From positions 82,742 through 146,741 of IMG/VR virus record IMGVR_UViG_3300047994_000087: a stretch of 64,000 nucleotides of DNA, one strand, 5' to 3'. Shown here in pieces: positions 29,966 to 38,008 of this stretch. The notes below the pieces were generated by a model. The model made no database searches. It was given only the letters and a program-made list of their open reading frames with translations, and was not told where the DNA came from. Position 1 is the stretch's first letter; the number at the start of each line of letters is the position of its first letter. This DNA comes from a virus. A program made the translations under genes and the position numbers.

Positions 29966-30268
29966 TCACTCCTGTATGTGGGAAGGTGGTGTAGATCCTG
30001 TAATTTCAAATACCTCTGTATAATCATCCGGTGGATGTCCCAGTAGATGAGTAAGCATTGTTCTAGTGGCTCTCCGTGCTTCTTCTAACGATCCAAGCTG
30101 CGTTGCCGCCCACGGCATTTGCCTAGATGCGTTCTGAACTTTGGACAGGTTCCCTAGATTCTGGGCTACTGCACGTCCGTTGATCTCTTGCAGCCAAGCT
30201 GTCCAAACATTAGTGAAATCGCGGTGGTATACGACCTTATAGGTTTTCTGATTGTCTGTGATAGACAC
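29966..30268 (-). CDS. Hypothetical protein, 100 aa
   Basis: GTG at 30268 is chosen because GAGAGG lies 7 bases upstream; a TTG 18 bases earlier lacks a site. Reads SITDNQKTYKVVYHRDFTNV, later SLEEARRATRTMLTHLLGHP. Unrecognised. Confidence 0.6.
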   Translation of the reverse strand: MSITDNQKTYKVVYHRDFTNVWTAWLQEINGRAVAQNLGNLSKVQNASRQMPWAATQLGSLEEARRATRTMLTHLLGHPPDDYTEVFEITGSTPPSHIQE

Positions 30269-30407
30269 TGTCTTTCCTCTCAACAAAGATGAAGTGATAT
30301 CCCTTTGCTTTAGAGTAAGACGACCTCAACACTCCGCGCCGTTTTCTAGCTTTACGAATTAGTCTATTTAAGAAGGCCCATTTTGACTTGGTTCGACGAG
30401 TGCTCAC
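30237..30407 (-). CDS. Very basic small protein, 56 aa
   Basis: GTG start inside the previous stop region (TAGTGA). Sequence VSTRRTKSKWAFLNRLIRKA RKRRGVLRSS then YSKAKGYHFIFVERKD: strongly basic, so a nucleic-acid ligand is likely. Overlaps the next gene by 32 bases. Confidence 0.62.
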   Translation of the reverse strand: MSTRRTKSKWAFLNRLIRKARKRRGVLRSSYSKAKGYHFIFVERKDSVYHRQSENL

Positions 30408-30715
30408 TAAAACTTACCGGCCAGTTCCAATATGAATCGCGCCAATGTTATGGCGTCCTTATCGGTAATGAATACATCAAGATTCTCTGTGCCGTTCTCT
30501 ATTGCCAAATAGATCCGTCCCTGTCCACCTTCTGTAATACGTAACATGTTGTCTCCATCATCCATGTATGTGGCACGAGGATATCCATTGCCGTGGTCTA
30601 TGTTGATGTTGTCACTCAGGCGCTCAGGTCTAGCACGCTGCTTAGCATGTGCCCAAAACTCTTCATCAAGAGTGGGAACATCGTCGTCCTCTTCAGGTTC
30701 TAACACTGCCGACAT
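30407..30715 (-). CDS. Hypothetical acidic protein, 102 aa
   Basis: Acidic start (LEPEEDDDVPTLDEEF) and a beta-rich core (MLRITEGGQGRIYLAIENG, LDVFITDKDAITLARFI). No family. Confidence 0.6.
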   Translation of the reverse strand: MSAVLEPEEDDDVPTLDEEFWAHAKQRARPERLSDNINIDHGNGYPRATYMDDGDNMLRITEGGQGRIYLAIENGTENLDVFITDKDAITLARFILELAGKF

Positions 30716-30885
30716 TAGTCTTTATCTCCTGCCCAAGGTCCTAATTCTTCATACAACGCTTGTAGGAAAGCCTTCCCTATTAAATGTTCAGTCAATTCGC
30801 CACTGAACTGATAATCACTATCAAGCTTCCACACCGCCATTACCTTCTCAACTATCCGGTTGTTACGTGCTTCTCGCTCTGTCAT
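30715..30885 (-). CDS. Hypothetical protein, 56 aa
   Basis: MTEREARNNRIVEKVMAVWK then LDSDYQFSGELTEHLIGKAF. TAATG overlap downstream. Coding supported by operon position. Confidence 0.62.
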   Translation of the reverse strand: MTEREARNNRIVEKVMAVWKLDSDYQFSGELTEHLIGKAFLQALYEELGPWAGDKD

Positions 30886-31142
30886 TAGTCGACTGCTCCA
30901 GTAGCTATGGCACTAACGTCAGGACTGATACGAGCAAATTGATCAAGAACTTCCTGTCGACCAGCGTCATAATTATTACGCGCCCCTTCTTCATACCAAT
31001 GAGAAAGCTGCCTATAGAAATTAGCAATGGATTGATCACGTTTGGCCTGTATATACCCACACGCCTCTTTGTCATTCTCTAGTGCCAGTTGCTTCTCGTA
31101 CTCTAGAATCCTACTCATGTGTAGTTGAAAATCATTGTTCAT
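30885..31142 (-). CDS. Hypothetical helical protein, 85 aa
   Basis: ATG at 31142 (ATGA with the previous stop) reads MNNDFQLHMSRILEYEKQLA. Helical, with a YIQAKRDQSIANFYRQLSHW stretch. Unrecognised. Confidence 0.6.
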   Translation of the reverse strand: MNNDFQLHMSRILEYEKQLALENDKEACGYIQAKRDQSIANFYRQLSHWYEEGARNNYDAGRQEVLDQFARISPDVSAIATGAVD

Positions 31143-31600
31143 GGACATGCCTTTACGGTTGCATCAACTTGGTTGCGCTCTTCTAACAATAGAAACGCCC
31201 GTAACCCTTCTCTCATAAGACTTAACTGGTTAACAGCTCTATCTACCTCCGTGTCCAGCTGGTCTATCTCGCGTTGTTTAGATGTGATCTTCTCTTCCAG
31301 TTCAACGATAGCCTCTTCTAAATCGACCTTGCCAAACTTATCCATGGATATATTGAACCTCTCCTTAGTAACGCGCCCAGCATGGGCATTAAACACATCT
31401 ACCATGTGGCTCAAGACTTCCAACTCATCATCGTTGACTAGGGTCTCTTCCAGAACGTCCTGGTTCTTACAATCTTTGATTGCAGAGTATGTTTCCCTTA
31501 TATTCTCTCCATTCAAAGACTCATGCCAGCGCTCACGCTCATCACAGAACCAGGGAAGTGGGTGTTTGGCTAATAGCTGATCGACGTGATGTTGTTTCAT
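31139..31600 (-). CDS. Coiled-coil hypothetical protein, 153 aa
   Basis: C-terminal half is a long coiled coil (VDLEEAIVELEEKITSKQRE, IDQLDTEVDRAVNQLSLM). N-terminus has HPLPWFCDERERWHES. No motif. Confidence 0.6.
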   Translation of the reverse strand: MKQHHVDQLLAKHPLPWFCDERERWHESLNGENIRETYSAIKDCKNQDVLEETLVNDDELEVLSHMVDVFNAHAGRVTKERFNISMDKFGKVDLEEAIVELEEKITSKQREIDQLDTEVDRAVNQLSLMREGLRAFLLLEERNQVDATVKACP

Positions 31601-31771
31601 TTACTTATTCTCCACGTACTCCAAGTATTCATAGAAGCGGTCTAGCTGCTTACCAAGCATCCCGTAGTCCTCGTCAGTTATTGGTCTGTTTCTGTCCATG
31701 GGACCAGGCTTTAATTCGGCCATTATTGGATATTTCTTCTTGTACATGTCGGCAAGTTCTTTGTCACTCAT
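31601..31771 (-). CDS. Hypothetical protein, 56 aa
   Basis: ATG at 31771 (ATGA overlap) reads MSDKELADMYKKKYPIMAEL; ends LDRFYEYLEYVENK. Unrecognised. Confidence 0.58.
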   Translation of the reverse strand: MSDKELADMYKKKYPIMAELKPGPMDRNRPITDEDYGMLGKQLDRFYEYLEYVENK

Positions 31772-31986
31772 TATCGACCACCTTCCAGCTTCTTGTCCCA
31801 TTCTTCCGGTGGCCAGGCCTCAGCAAATAGCTCTCGTGTGTCGAACGGCCATTTGTGCTTGCATTCGTTGCACTGCCACCAATACTGTAATGGCTTGTAT
31901 TCTTTCAGCCCAATAATCTTGCCGCCGCAGTTGATATGCCTGTAGATCGTCGGTCTACCCAATTCTTGTGAAACCGTTGTTGGCAT
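31771..31986 (-). CDS. Zinc-ribbon hypothetical protein, 71 aa
   Basis: NCGGKIIGLKEYKPLQYWWQ then CNECKHKWPF: a Cys-based zinc site. Start uncertain (ATGs at 31986, 31995 and 32013); the shortest, MPTTVSQELGRP, is listed. Confidence 0.58.
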   Translation of the reverse strand: MPTTVSQELGRPTIYRHINCGGKIIGLKEYKPLQYWWQCNECKHKWPFDTRELFAEAWPPEEWDKKLEGGR

Positions 31987-32203
31987 TGTATCCATCAGCG
32001 GTTGTACGAACACGACTCTGCCTCTGATCCTTATCGTACAAACGCTCGACGCGCTCCAGGCCCTTAACGTATTCTAGAATCTTCCGCTGGACGAACTCAG
32101 GGTCAATAACTGTGCGCTCACCATTGAAGTAAGTAGGTTCATGCTCCGCTGCAAGCAATGAGTTTTTGTATAAGGCCAATAGCTTTTCAAACTTCTCGCT
32201 CAT
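31955..32203 (-). CDS. Hypothetical protein, 82 aa
   Basis: Helical N-terminus (EKFEKLLALYKNSLLAAEHE), basic C-terminal part (DKDQRQSRVRTTADGY). Overlaps the zinc-ribbon gene. Confidence 0.58.
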   Translation of the reverse strand: MSEKFEKLLALYKNSLLAAEHEPTYFNGERTVIDPEFVQRKILEYVKGLERVERLYDKDQRQSRVRTTADGYNANNGFTRIG

Positions 32204-32463
32204 CTCACTACTCCATCAGCTCTCATTCTTTTAAAAGGAGTCCGCCTGCATCCAACGGCTTCAAAGGTGGCTTCAATCCAATCACAGTGCCGTATGTCAT
32301 CGACCGCTTCTTTAGGCGTCAAGTCTTTATGACGGCTCCAGCGTAATCCATTGTCTTCATCCCGACATTCGAACTCAATCCAATAGAAACTATTCCCATC
32401 GAACTGGACACAGTGATTAGGAGCATTGTCGAAGTAATAACGAACGTATTCTAGTTCAGGCAC
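32200..32463 (-). CDS. Hypothetical protein, 87 aa
   Basis: GTG at 32463 reads VPELEYVRYYFDNAPNHCVQ; a longer frame to 32511 lies over the 36-aa gene upstream. Aromatic/beta part (FYWIEFECRDEDNGLRWSR). Start moderately certain. Confidence 0.52.
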   Translation of the reverse strand: MPELEYVRYYFDNAPNHCVQFDGNSFYWIEFECRDEDNGLRWSRHKDLTPKEAVDDIRHCDWIEATFEAVGCRRTPFKRMRADGVVR

Positions 32464-32566
32464 TGACTCCGCGCTCCTGTGAGGTGGCAATAATAGGCAT
32501 CTCAAACTCATGGCTGACTTTCACCCAGTACTCTTCAATGTCCAGTAGGTCGAACTCGTCATTCAT
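32456..32566 (-). CDS. Small hypothetical protein, 36 aa
   Basis: MNDEFDLLDIEEYWVKVSHE then FEMPIIATSQERGVSA. Overlaps its neighbours by eight bases on each side, the usual packing of this region. Confidence 0.5.
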   Translation of the reverse strand: MNDEFDLLDIEEYWVKVSHEFEMPIIATSQERGVSA

Positions 32567-32753
32567 AACGCTCGTACTCCACAAGGGTTTGCATCTGACC
32601 CACTACCAAACGAGGGATATACCTAAGAATCTTGGCTAACCCTATGCCTGGAAGGTTTGACACAGGGAGAAAGTCGTCAAGATCTTTATGTAACCTCAAA
32701 TCTTTCTCAAAGGCGATGGCCTCTAAGCCATAAAGCGTCAAAGTCTCACTCAC
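32559..32753 (-). CDS. Hypothetical protein, 64 aa
   Basis: Helical (LTLYGLEAIAFEKDLRLHKD; GIGLAKILRYIPRLVVGQMQ). Unrecognised. Confidence 0.58.
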   Translation of the reverse strand: MSETLTLYGLEAIAFEKDLRLHKDLDDFLPVSNLPGIGLAKILRYIPRLVVGQMQTLVEYERYE

Positions 32754-32758
32754 TGAAT

Positions 32759-33013
32759 TTAACCTCTCAGTCCATTGATCTGTGTCGGTACGTCACCACC
32801 CAACTCACGAAGGCGGTTAACCATCTTCTCCAGATATTCCAGTCTGCGAGTCAGTCCAACTTGTTCAGTTTCTAATTGAGTGACTTTATCTCTCAAAGCC
32901 CCCAGATCAGGCTGATCGAAAACATTATCATAATATGGTCCTGGGGAGCCTGAGGCGGGTATTGCCTGAAAGTCCACTTCTGGGCTGCCAGTGTTCTGCT
33001 GTTCTTCTGTCAT
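32759..33013 (-). CDS. Coiled-coil hypothetical protein, 84 aa
   Basis: Gly/Pro-rich start and a heptad helix (LGALRDKVTQLETEQVGLTR, RLEYLEKMVNRLREL). Starts with ATGA over the previous stop. Confidence 0.6.
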   Translation of the reverse strand: MTEEQQNTGSPEVDFQAIPASGSPGPYYDNVFDQPDLGALRDKVTQLETEQVGLTRRLEYLEKMVNRLRELGGDVPTQINGLRG

Positions 33014-33216
33014 TTATCCACGTCCTTTGTTGCTTGTTTTCTATCAATGCTCTCAATTGCTGCCACTGCGAGCGCTGCTATCTGAATTAGTTGCTTCCGG
33101 TGCTGCTCTACAGGATCTGCGACAAAGTTCAGGCACCGACTTCTAATATAATTGAAGAAGTCCCATGGTCTGTGTTTGTCATCATGTTCAGGACCGCCTT
33201 CACTTGCACAACCAGT
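33010..33216 (-). pseudogene. Frame lacking a start, C-terminus conserved
   Basis: Open frame reading DKHRPWDFFNYIRSRCLNFV then ADPVEQHRKQLIQIAALAVA and AIESIDRKQATKDVDK, a C-terminus I recall from a common phage family (QIAALAVAAIESIDRK). No ATG, GTG or TTG begins it. One added base near the ATGATG at about 33176-33181 would start it (MMDKHRPW) or fuse it to the 71-aa gene upstream. Single-base deletion or frameshifting are both possible. Confidence 0.55.
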
Positions 33217-33344
33217 TCAGCTTTTAGTTCCTTGTACACGTCTGGTTCTATGCCAGCCAAAGTGTGTTTAATGCCGCAGCGGTCATTGAGGTCGTATAAC
33301 ACGGCCTTCACTATCTTCTTGGCTAATTTCTTGTTATCACTCAT
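33129..33344 (-). CDS. Small conserved phage protein, 71 aa
   Basis: ATG at 33344 (ATGA overlap): MSDNKKLAKKIVKAVLYDLN then DRCGIKHTLAGIEPDVYKEL. Short helical proteins of the pattern N.KLAKKIV..L.DL.DR.G occur in many phages; function unknown. Its last 20 residues overlap the frame described in the entry above. Confidence 0.62.
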   Translation of the reverse strand: MSDNKKLAKKIVKAVLYDLNDRCGIKHTLAGIEPDVYKELKAELVVQVKAVLNMMTNTDHGTSSIILEVGA

Positions 33345-33685
33345 CCCGACACCCATTCCCCATCTTCGTTGATAACTATCGACTCCACGTACTTTGGAGC
33401 GTTAGGGTCTAGCTCTTTTATAAGATCCCACTCTTCTTGGTCATGGCCAAGTCTGGCGTGGTAGTACCACTGGTTTCTTACAGCGTCTTCCCAGGAATAG
33501 CCGCTGTCCCCTTTGTCAGCTTCTTTGATATGCTGTTCAAAGCTTCTTTTCATGTCAGCTAGTTGTTGGCCAAAGATGTACTCCTCGACCTCTTCTTTAC
33601 TGCCATTGAAAAGAGTAAAAGCATCGACTACTGTCGACCACACTGCATATAAGCCATTAGGTTGCTTGATGATTATTTTGGCCAT
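33341..33685 (-). CDS. Hypothetical protein, 114 aa
   Basis: MAKIIIKQPNGLYAVWSTVV followed by a long charged middle; reminiscent of small phage proteins starting 'IIkqPnGlya.ws'. Follows copy 2 of the repeated promoter. Confidence 0.65.
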   Translation of the reverse strand: MAKIIIKQPNGLYAVWSTVVDAFTLFNGSKEEVEEYIFGQQLADMKRSFEQHIKEADKGDSGYSWEDAVRNQWYYHARLGHDQEEWDLIKELDPNAPKYVESIVINEDGEWVSG

Positions 33686-33697
33686 ACATAACCTCTT

Positions 33698-33853
33698 TTA
33701 CCGGAACGTAATCAACCCACTTACCCTGAGCCAATAAATCTCTACTAGCGCTACCGCTATTATTCTGTCAAGTTTCAACCTACCATCAAACTTGCCCAAC
33801 ATCTCCAGCTGTTTTCTGTAACTTCGAAAGGTTTCAATGCTGAAATCTTCCAT
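33698..33853 (-). CDS. Possible small protein, 51 aa
   Basis: MEDFSIETFRSYRKQLEMLG then KFDGRLKLDRIIAVALVEIY. Starts on TGATG with the previous gene, but the second half is translated from the repeated promoter element and the ribosome site is weak, so it may be a decayed or chance frame. Confidence 0.3.
   Translation of the reverse strand: MEDFSIETFRSYRKQLEMLGKFDGRLKLDRIIAVALVEIYWLRVSGLITFR
33731..33780 (-). promoter_or_regulatory. Repeated 50-bp promoter element, copy 2
   Basis: Differs from copy 1 at one base within 50. TTGACA at 33766-33771, 18-base spacer, TAGTAG at 33742-33747 (TAGTAT in copy 1), so it may be weaker. Drives the minus-strand genes from 33685 down. Confidence 0.6.
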
Positions 33854-34389
33854 CAGAACCACTTCACCGAATGTGCTATAGCCCCCAGTGCTATAGTCAT
33901 CACGACACCAACAACGAAACTCCTCAGCAATACTTGGTCAATGAATCGTTGATTCTTTTCGTCTATAGCCCTCATTGCACTCCATACTCCAGGCGCGTCC
34001 CCAGTGTATTCATGATTGTCTACATATTTGTCGTCGCTCATTCTTCCATCGTCAAAGGCTGCCGCCTGATATGCGTTGTAATTGCCGAAATACCAAAGGG
34101 CTAATTCAGGCTGACCGTCATCTAAAGCCTTATGAGCACGATCATACACGTCTGATCGGAACTCCATCAGCTCAGACTTGGTATACGCAATATCAAATTC
34201 CTTGAGGCTTCTGATCTCGTCTTTCAGTTCCTTTTCCCTATCCTTGTGCCATTCAAGTGTCCGCACAGCATTGTCAGCCATTTCCTTAAGCTCGACGTTA
34301 CGAGCTGCTGTGACATCTAATGCCCTCTTCAAGTCAATCACTTCATCAAGCAGCTCATGTATACGCGTGACCGCTCGTTCATATCCCAT
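33853..34389 (-). CDS. Coiled coil with C-terminal membrane helix
   Basis: 178 residues: long coiled coil (VIDLKRALDVTAARNVELKE, HKDREKELKDEIRSLKE), a middle with ALWYFGNYNAYQAAAFDD, and a C-terminal helix RSFVVGVVMTIALGAIAHSV. A tail-anchored layout. Unrecognised. Confidence 0.65.
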   Translation of the reverse strand: MGYERAVTRIHELLDEVIDLKRALDVTAARNVELKEMADNAVRTLEWHKDREKELKDEIRSLKEFDIAYTKSELMEFRSDVYDRAHKALDDGQPELALWYFGNYNAYQAAAFDDGRMSDDKYVDNHEYTGDAPGVWSAMRAIDEKNQRFIDQVLLRSFVVGVVMTIALGAIAHSVKWF

Positions 34390-34617
34390 CTAATCAACCC
34401 ACCCTGGTGGAAACGTAGTCAGCCTGAACTTCTCGTCCCCTAACGTGCCGCCGCACACATGCTCAGGAACCAACTTGAAGAGTTCATTCTTAACCTCTCG
34501 TGCCGACACTGGATCAAACCAACCGATCACATACATAACCAACTCTTTGAACGTCATTGGACGTGCATGTAACGCACGCATGATCAACACGTACAGGCCA
34601 GGAAAAGGTTCAACCAC
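34390..34617 (-). CDS. Hypothetical protein, 75 aa
   Basis: MVEPFPGLYVLIMRALHARP then MTFKELVMYVIGWFDPVSAR: helix-turn-helix-like spacing, perhaps a small winged helix. Low certainty on function. Confidence 0.6.
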   Translation of the reverse strand: MVEPFPGLYVLIMRALHARPMTFKELVMYVIGWFDPVSAREVKNELFKLVPEHVCGGTLGDEKFRLTTFPPGWVD

Positions 34618-35029
34618 CTAAATACTCCTTCCCTTGTAAGTAATCAACCACGTCATCATCTGGATGTCCGTGAACGTCATCACCCATCTTGTACAGCCGC
34701 TCCAGCGTATTCACGTCTACCAGTGGTACGCTCTCGATCTCTGCCTCATGCTCGTGGTCCACAGGGTCATACGGCCCTACAAGTTCTTCGAACTCACTTG
34801 GGTATAGTGACACCCTATACACCGGCTCCTGGGGGTCTGCATTCAGCTCACAGGACAGTATGGTGAACTCCTCCATAGCCTCATCAAACAGTTCGTCTAC
34901 GGTCAGGTGAGTGCACGGTACGTTAGGGTACTTGATGCTTACCACGTCCCCATTATTCAAGAAGAACTCAAACAGTATGGTGAACAGGACTTCTGGTGTT
35001 GGGCATTCGTCTCGATCTAAAGTTGCCAT
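34610..35029 (-). CDS. Acidic hypothetical protein, 139 aa
   Basis: Very acidic (YDPVDHEHEAEIESVPLVDV; MGDDVHGHPDDDVVDYL). Acidic small phage proteins can mimic DNA, but no such claim can be supported here. Confidence 0.6.
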   Translation of the reverse strand: MATLDRDECPTPEVLFTILFEFFLNNGDVVSIKYPNVPCTHLTVDELFDEAMEEFTILSCELNADPQEPVYRVSLYPSEFEELVGPYDPVDHEHEAEIESVPLVDVNTLERLYKMGDDVHGHPDDDVVDYLQGKEYLGG

Positions 35030-35038
35030 GTCAATCCC

Positions 35039-36190
35039 CTAATGCCAGTCTGTGAGTTCGTCCGCACCCTTTTGGGTCAAGTAACTGTCTGAAATCGCTT
35101 TCAATACTTTACGACCATTCCAAGACTGCTTCTCATAAACATCCTTCAGAACTACCCCTTCCCGTATTTTCTGGCCGCCCACAGTAGAATCTCCTTCCCT
35201 CATTGCACTAATCAACGCAGGTGAATAAGTTCCTAGATACAAGAAAGGCACCATAGGCAACTCTCTCTCCTCACAGAAGGCCTTGAACTGCTCATAAGGT
35301 AAATACTTGTAGTCCACCTTCACGTCATAGACAAACAAGCTGTGCTCTCCAGGTCCATGCCCGTAGTTGTACTTCGCCTGAACTCCATCACCTACAATCT
35401 CCCCATATATTGCTTCATTGGGCTTGAGTTTGCTAGGGATATCGTACTGCTTGGATATTTTTCCATATATGTCAAAGCCGTAGTACAGCTCACCTCTCTT
35501 AGGCTTACGTTGCAGCTGCACATTACGTGACCCATAGCAGAACTGATAGGCGGGCAGTAGTCCAAAGAACTTTCTGATCTTGTCCCATAACGTCGACGCA
35601 ACTGAGGGGAACAAACCAGCCCTATATGAGGTTCCATGCAACTTTTCGGAAATATAGACTGTGTCTTCATCCGTAAAGATCTGTGGGTAGTTTTTCCAGT
35701 TGCTAATGTCGTTATACTTCTGGAAGGCCGGATTGTTTCCAGGCTTCCGTTGTCCGCTTCCGCCGACCTGCATATGCTGAGGCAGCGAACTAACGGGCGG
35801 CTCGTACTTGGTGATCTGAAGAAGCTCAGTAACATCATCCCCCAACTTAGCCTTACTCAGCGCTGGGTACATCTCAAGCAACTCAGGACTGAAATCGACA
35901 ATCATGCCTTGGCTGATGGCACCACGAAGTTTGATTGACTTCACACGGCTCTTAGAGAGAGTGACCTTACTTCCTATTGGGAAGAGAAAGTCCTCCAGTT
36001 GCTTAGGGAGCACTGCATCGATGGGAATGTAGATAGTCTTATCGCCCACCTTGTAACGGGGCTGCCCATCCTCTGTCCTTGAGGTAACCACCCGCCAACC
36101 TCTCACTGCAACGCAGTCAAGTCTGTCCGCATTGGGATGTCTCTCAATACTTTCTATTGCTACCACTTCAACTCTGAAATCGCTTCCCAT
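35039..36190 (-). CDS. RNA ligase, DRB0094-like
   Basis: 383 residues. N-terminal OB-like domain (IESIERHPNADRLDCVAVRG), then ligase motif I SEKLHGTSYRAG with K183 as the AMP-accepting Lys, GFDIYG, YGEIVGDG and motif V IREGVVLKD. The N-terminal OB extension is typical of the DRB0094 RNA-ligase group. Seals nicked RNA with ATP. With the tRNA cluster and HAD and phosphoesterase genes it may repair tRNAs cut by host anticodon nucleases; that link is inference. Confidence 0.82.
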   Translation of the reverse strand: MGSDFRVEVVAIESIERHPNADRLDCVAVRGWRVVTSRTEDGQPRYKVGDKTIYIPIDAVLPKQLEDFLFPIGSKVTLSKSRVKSIKLRGAISQGMIVDFSPELLEMYPALSKAKLGDDVTELLQITKYEPPVSSLPQHMQVGGSGQRKPGNNPAFQKYNDISNWKNYPQIFTDEDTVYISEKLHGTSYRAGLFPSVASTLWDKIRKFFGLLPAYQFCYGSRNVQLQRKPKRGELYYGFDIYGKISKQYDIPSKLKPNEAIYGEIVGDGVQAKYNYGHGPGEHSLFVYDVKVDYKYLPYEQFKAFCEERELPMVPFLYLGTYSPALISAMREGDSTVGGQKIREGVVLKDVYEKQSWNGRKVLKAISDSYLTQKGADELTDWH

Positions 36191-36192
36191 TT

Positions 36193-36684
36193 TTATTCCT
36201 CTGCGAGTGTTCCCGTTGCTTCATATGTAAGCTCCGCAAAAGGCGCAGGCATAAGAATGCTGTCTTCGCCACCTCCTTGATTTGCCGGATCTTCATAAAC
36301 TGCATTCAATGCTTTGGAACCGGTGCCGTAGTTGACTTTATCGTCATCAACCACCACAACATCTTTGGTCAGTTCCTTCGCTCTATTGATCAGATCCTCG
36401 TCTACTAGAACCGCCTCTTCCTCTGCCGCCTTCTGCGCAGCTTCAAAGGCTTCCAGCTCTTCCCGCACATCCTTGAGCGACTGCGTGCCTTCGGCTCTAG
36501 CTACGAACTCATGCCAATCACTTCCATCACGGCGCCGCAAGAAACGCTCAATACGCTCCTCAGGAAGTCCTGACAGGAAGGCAATCTCTTTCGCGCTGTA
36601 CTTGTCGAACACGTGCAAATAAAGTGCCATGCTGGCTGTTCCAAATTCTGAACGTGTCATCGTCATCTGTGCTTGTGTACTCAT
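36193..36684 (-). CDS. Hypothetical protein, 163 aa
   Basis: Residues 28-65 (YSAKEIAFLSGLPEERIERF, then LRRRDGSDWHEF) resemble a helix-turn-helix; then an acidic helix and a tail rich in Gly and acidic residues. Possibly regulatory. Confidence 0.6.
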   Translation of the reverse strand: MSTQAQMTMTRSEFGTASMALYLHVFDKYSAKEIAFLSGLPEERIERFLRRRDGSDWHEFVARAEGTQSLKDVREELEAFEAAQKAAEEEAVLVDEDLINRAKELTKDVVVVDDDKVNYGTGSKALNAVYEDPANQGGGEDSILMPAPFAELTYEATGTLAEE

Positions 36685-36872
36685 TCGTTTATTTCCTCAG
36701 TTGTTTGTTTGTCTTGTCCGTAAAACTCTTCAATAATCCGACCGTTACTGGCTATAATTTCTTCGTTTGACATACAGCAATTACAAAAGTCAAACGAAAG
36801 CACTCCGCCCTGTATGTTTGCGTGCAGCGGCCTTGATAGCGTGATCACGTCTTCCGTATCTTCTTCCGTCAC
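36681..36872 (-). CDS. Hypothetical protein, 63 aa
   Basis: GTG at 36872 has GGAGG 7 bases before it and overlaps the previous stop as GTGA; an upstream start is weaker. Contains FDFCNCCMSNEEI, a Cys cluster. Confidence 0.6.
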   Translation of the reverse strand: MTEEDTEDVITLSRPLHANIQGGVLSFDFCNCCMSNEEIIASNGRIIEEFYGQDKQTTEEINE

Positions 36873-37123
36873 GCTAAGTCCTCCCACTTCTCCAGTAGCT
36901 GTTCCTGGACCATCTGCACAAAGTCTTCAAGCTCCTTCTTGGAGCAGTCGAAGTACGTCACTATCTTCCGGCCTTCAAACACCACAAAGCATGCATCACC
37001 GTCACTGTTCTTTCCAACGATCATCAGAGGGCTAAACTTCTTACCGTCCTCTTCAATCTCCTGACCACGTAGATGGATGCTTGTGTCACAGTCATATTTG
37101 ACCAAAATCGGATTTGACTTCAT
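36869..37123 (-). CDS. Hypothetical protein, 84 aa
   Basis: Beta strands (SPLMIVGKNSDGDACFVVFE) then a helix (KKELEDFVQMVQEQLLEKW). Unrecognised. Confidence 0.6.
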   Translation of the reverse strand: MKSNPILVKYDCDTSIHLRGQEIEEDGKKFSPLMIVGKNSDGDACFVVFEGRKIVTYFDCSKKELEDFVQMVQEQLLEKWEDLA

Positions 37124-37287
37124 TTACTGAACCACATACCTACAATGCCGACCACAAAAATGCCCACCAGCACTGTCAGCTGTAGAACCACCTGTGCAAG
37201 AAAGGGGACAATGCACCACATGTATCCAATGTGGATAATCTTTAGTGCTTCCAAAATAACCAGCACGAATGAAAGCCAAGCTAACAT
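37120..37287 (-). CDS. Small membrane protein, 55 aa
   Basis: MLAWLSFVLVILEALKIIHI then YMWCIVPFLAQVVLQLTVLV and GIFVVGIVGMWFSK: two hydrophobic helices. GGGAGG lies 8 bases before the ATG, one of the strongest ribosome sites in the region. Confidence 0.68.
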   Translation of the reverse strand: MLAWLSFVLVILEALKIIHIGYMWCIVPFLAQVVLQLTVLVGIFVVGIVGMWFSK

Positions 37288-37320
37288 GGCGTCTACCTCC
37301 CAATTAACTGTCCTTAGATC

Positions 37321-37653
37321 CTAATAGCCCTGATGTGCGTCGAACTGCATAGCCGTCATATCATCTGAGTCTTTCTCTTCGACCTCTATGGGTCCTGCAT
37401 AAAAGCCACTGTAGTTCTGCATGGCACCGGAACGCCATTGGTTTAACTCATTACGTGCCGCTTGCAACTCACCCCTCAACTGTAACAGAGCCTCTGTAGG
37501 GGTTGGTGCTTTTCGCCGTCTTTCGTCCATAACTTCTGCGTCCATCTTTTCGACCTCTATCCAGGCCATGCGGAGTTTCTCTTTGAGAGATTCATTCTCT
37601 GTTCGCAACTTAGAAACTGTCTGCTCCAATATGACTTCTCTCGGTTCCTTCAT
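37321..37653 (-). CDS. Coiled-coil hypothetical protein, 110 aa
   Basis: Long heptad helix (ILEQTVSKLRTENESLKEKL, RMAWIEVEKMDAEVM) and a Tyr/Gly-rich tail. Unrecognised. Confidence 0.6.
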   Translation of the reverse strand: MKEPREVILEQTVSKLRTENESLKEKLRMAWIEVEKMDAEVMDERRRKAPTPTEALLQLRGELQAARNELNQWRSGAMQNYSGFYAGPIEVEEKDSDDMTAMQFDAHQGY

Positions 37654-37787
37654 CTCAATCCACTACAAAACTTACATACAAACAGTACTACTGCACACAT
37701 ACACACAAATACTCGCAGCATGACGAAGGCGACTGCCTTCAGGGTCTTCCTTGCAAATTCCTCAAACACTTTTCTTGACTCTCTCAT
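37650..37787 (-). CDS. Small membrane protein, 45 aa
   Basis: Basic N-terminus (MRESRKVFEEFARKTLK) then AVAFVMLRVFVCMCAVVLFV: one membrane helix with several Cys. ATGA overlap downstream. Confidence 0.6.
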   Translation of the reverse strand: MRESRKVFEEFARKTLKAVAFVMLRVFVCMCAVVLFVCKFCSGLR

Positions 37788-38008
37788 TGTTTAGGTCCAC
37801 ACGCTTCCGACACCGCGAGAGGGAACAACTCCTTGACACACAACAAGAATTCAACAATCTCTGTCTTTGATAAGTAGAACACCACTCCCGGATTGGGGTC
37901 TAAATTCACTTCGACGCGCAGCACATCAGTCTTGTTTAGAAGCCTATCCCCTTTGGATATGTGCATCTCTACTTGGGAGCACTTTAGGTTGAATTCTTTG
38001 TTGATCAT
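37784..38008 (-). CDS. Hypothetical protein, 74 aa
   Basis: ATG at 38008 (ATGA overlap): MINKEFNLKCSQVEMHISKG, later NPGVVFYLSKTEIVEFLLCV. Unrecognised. Confidence 0.6.
   Translation of the reverse strand: MINKEFNLKCSQVEMHISKGDRLLNKTDVLRVEVNLDPNPGVVFYLSKTEIVEFLLCVKELFPLAVSEACGPKQ

Noticed and set aside
33698-33853. Confident gene call for the 51-aa frame over promoter copy 2
   Set aside because: Half of it is the promoter repeat itself; kept only as a low-confidence feature.
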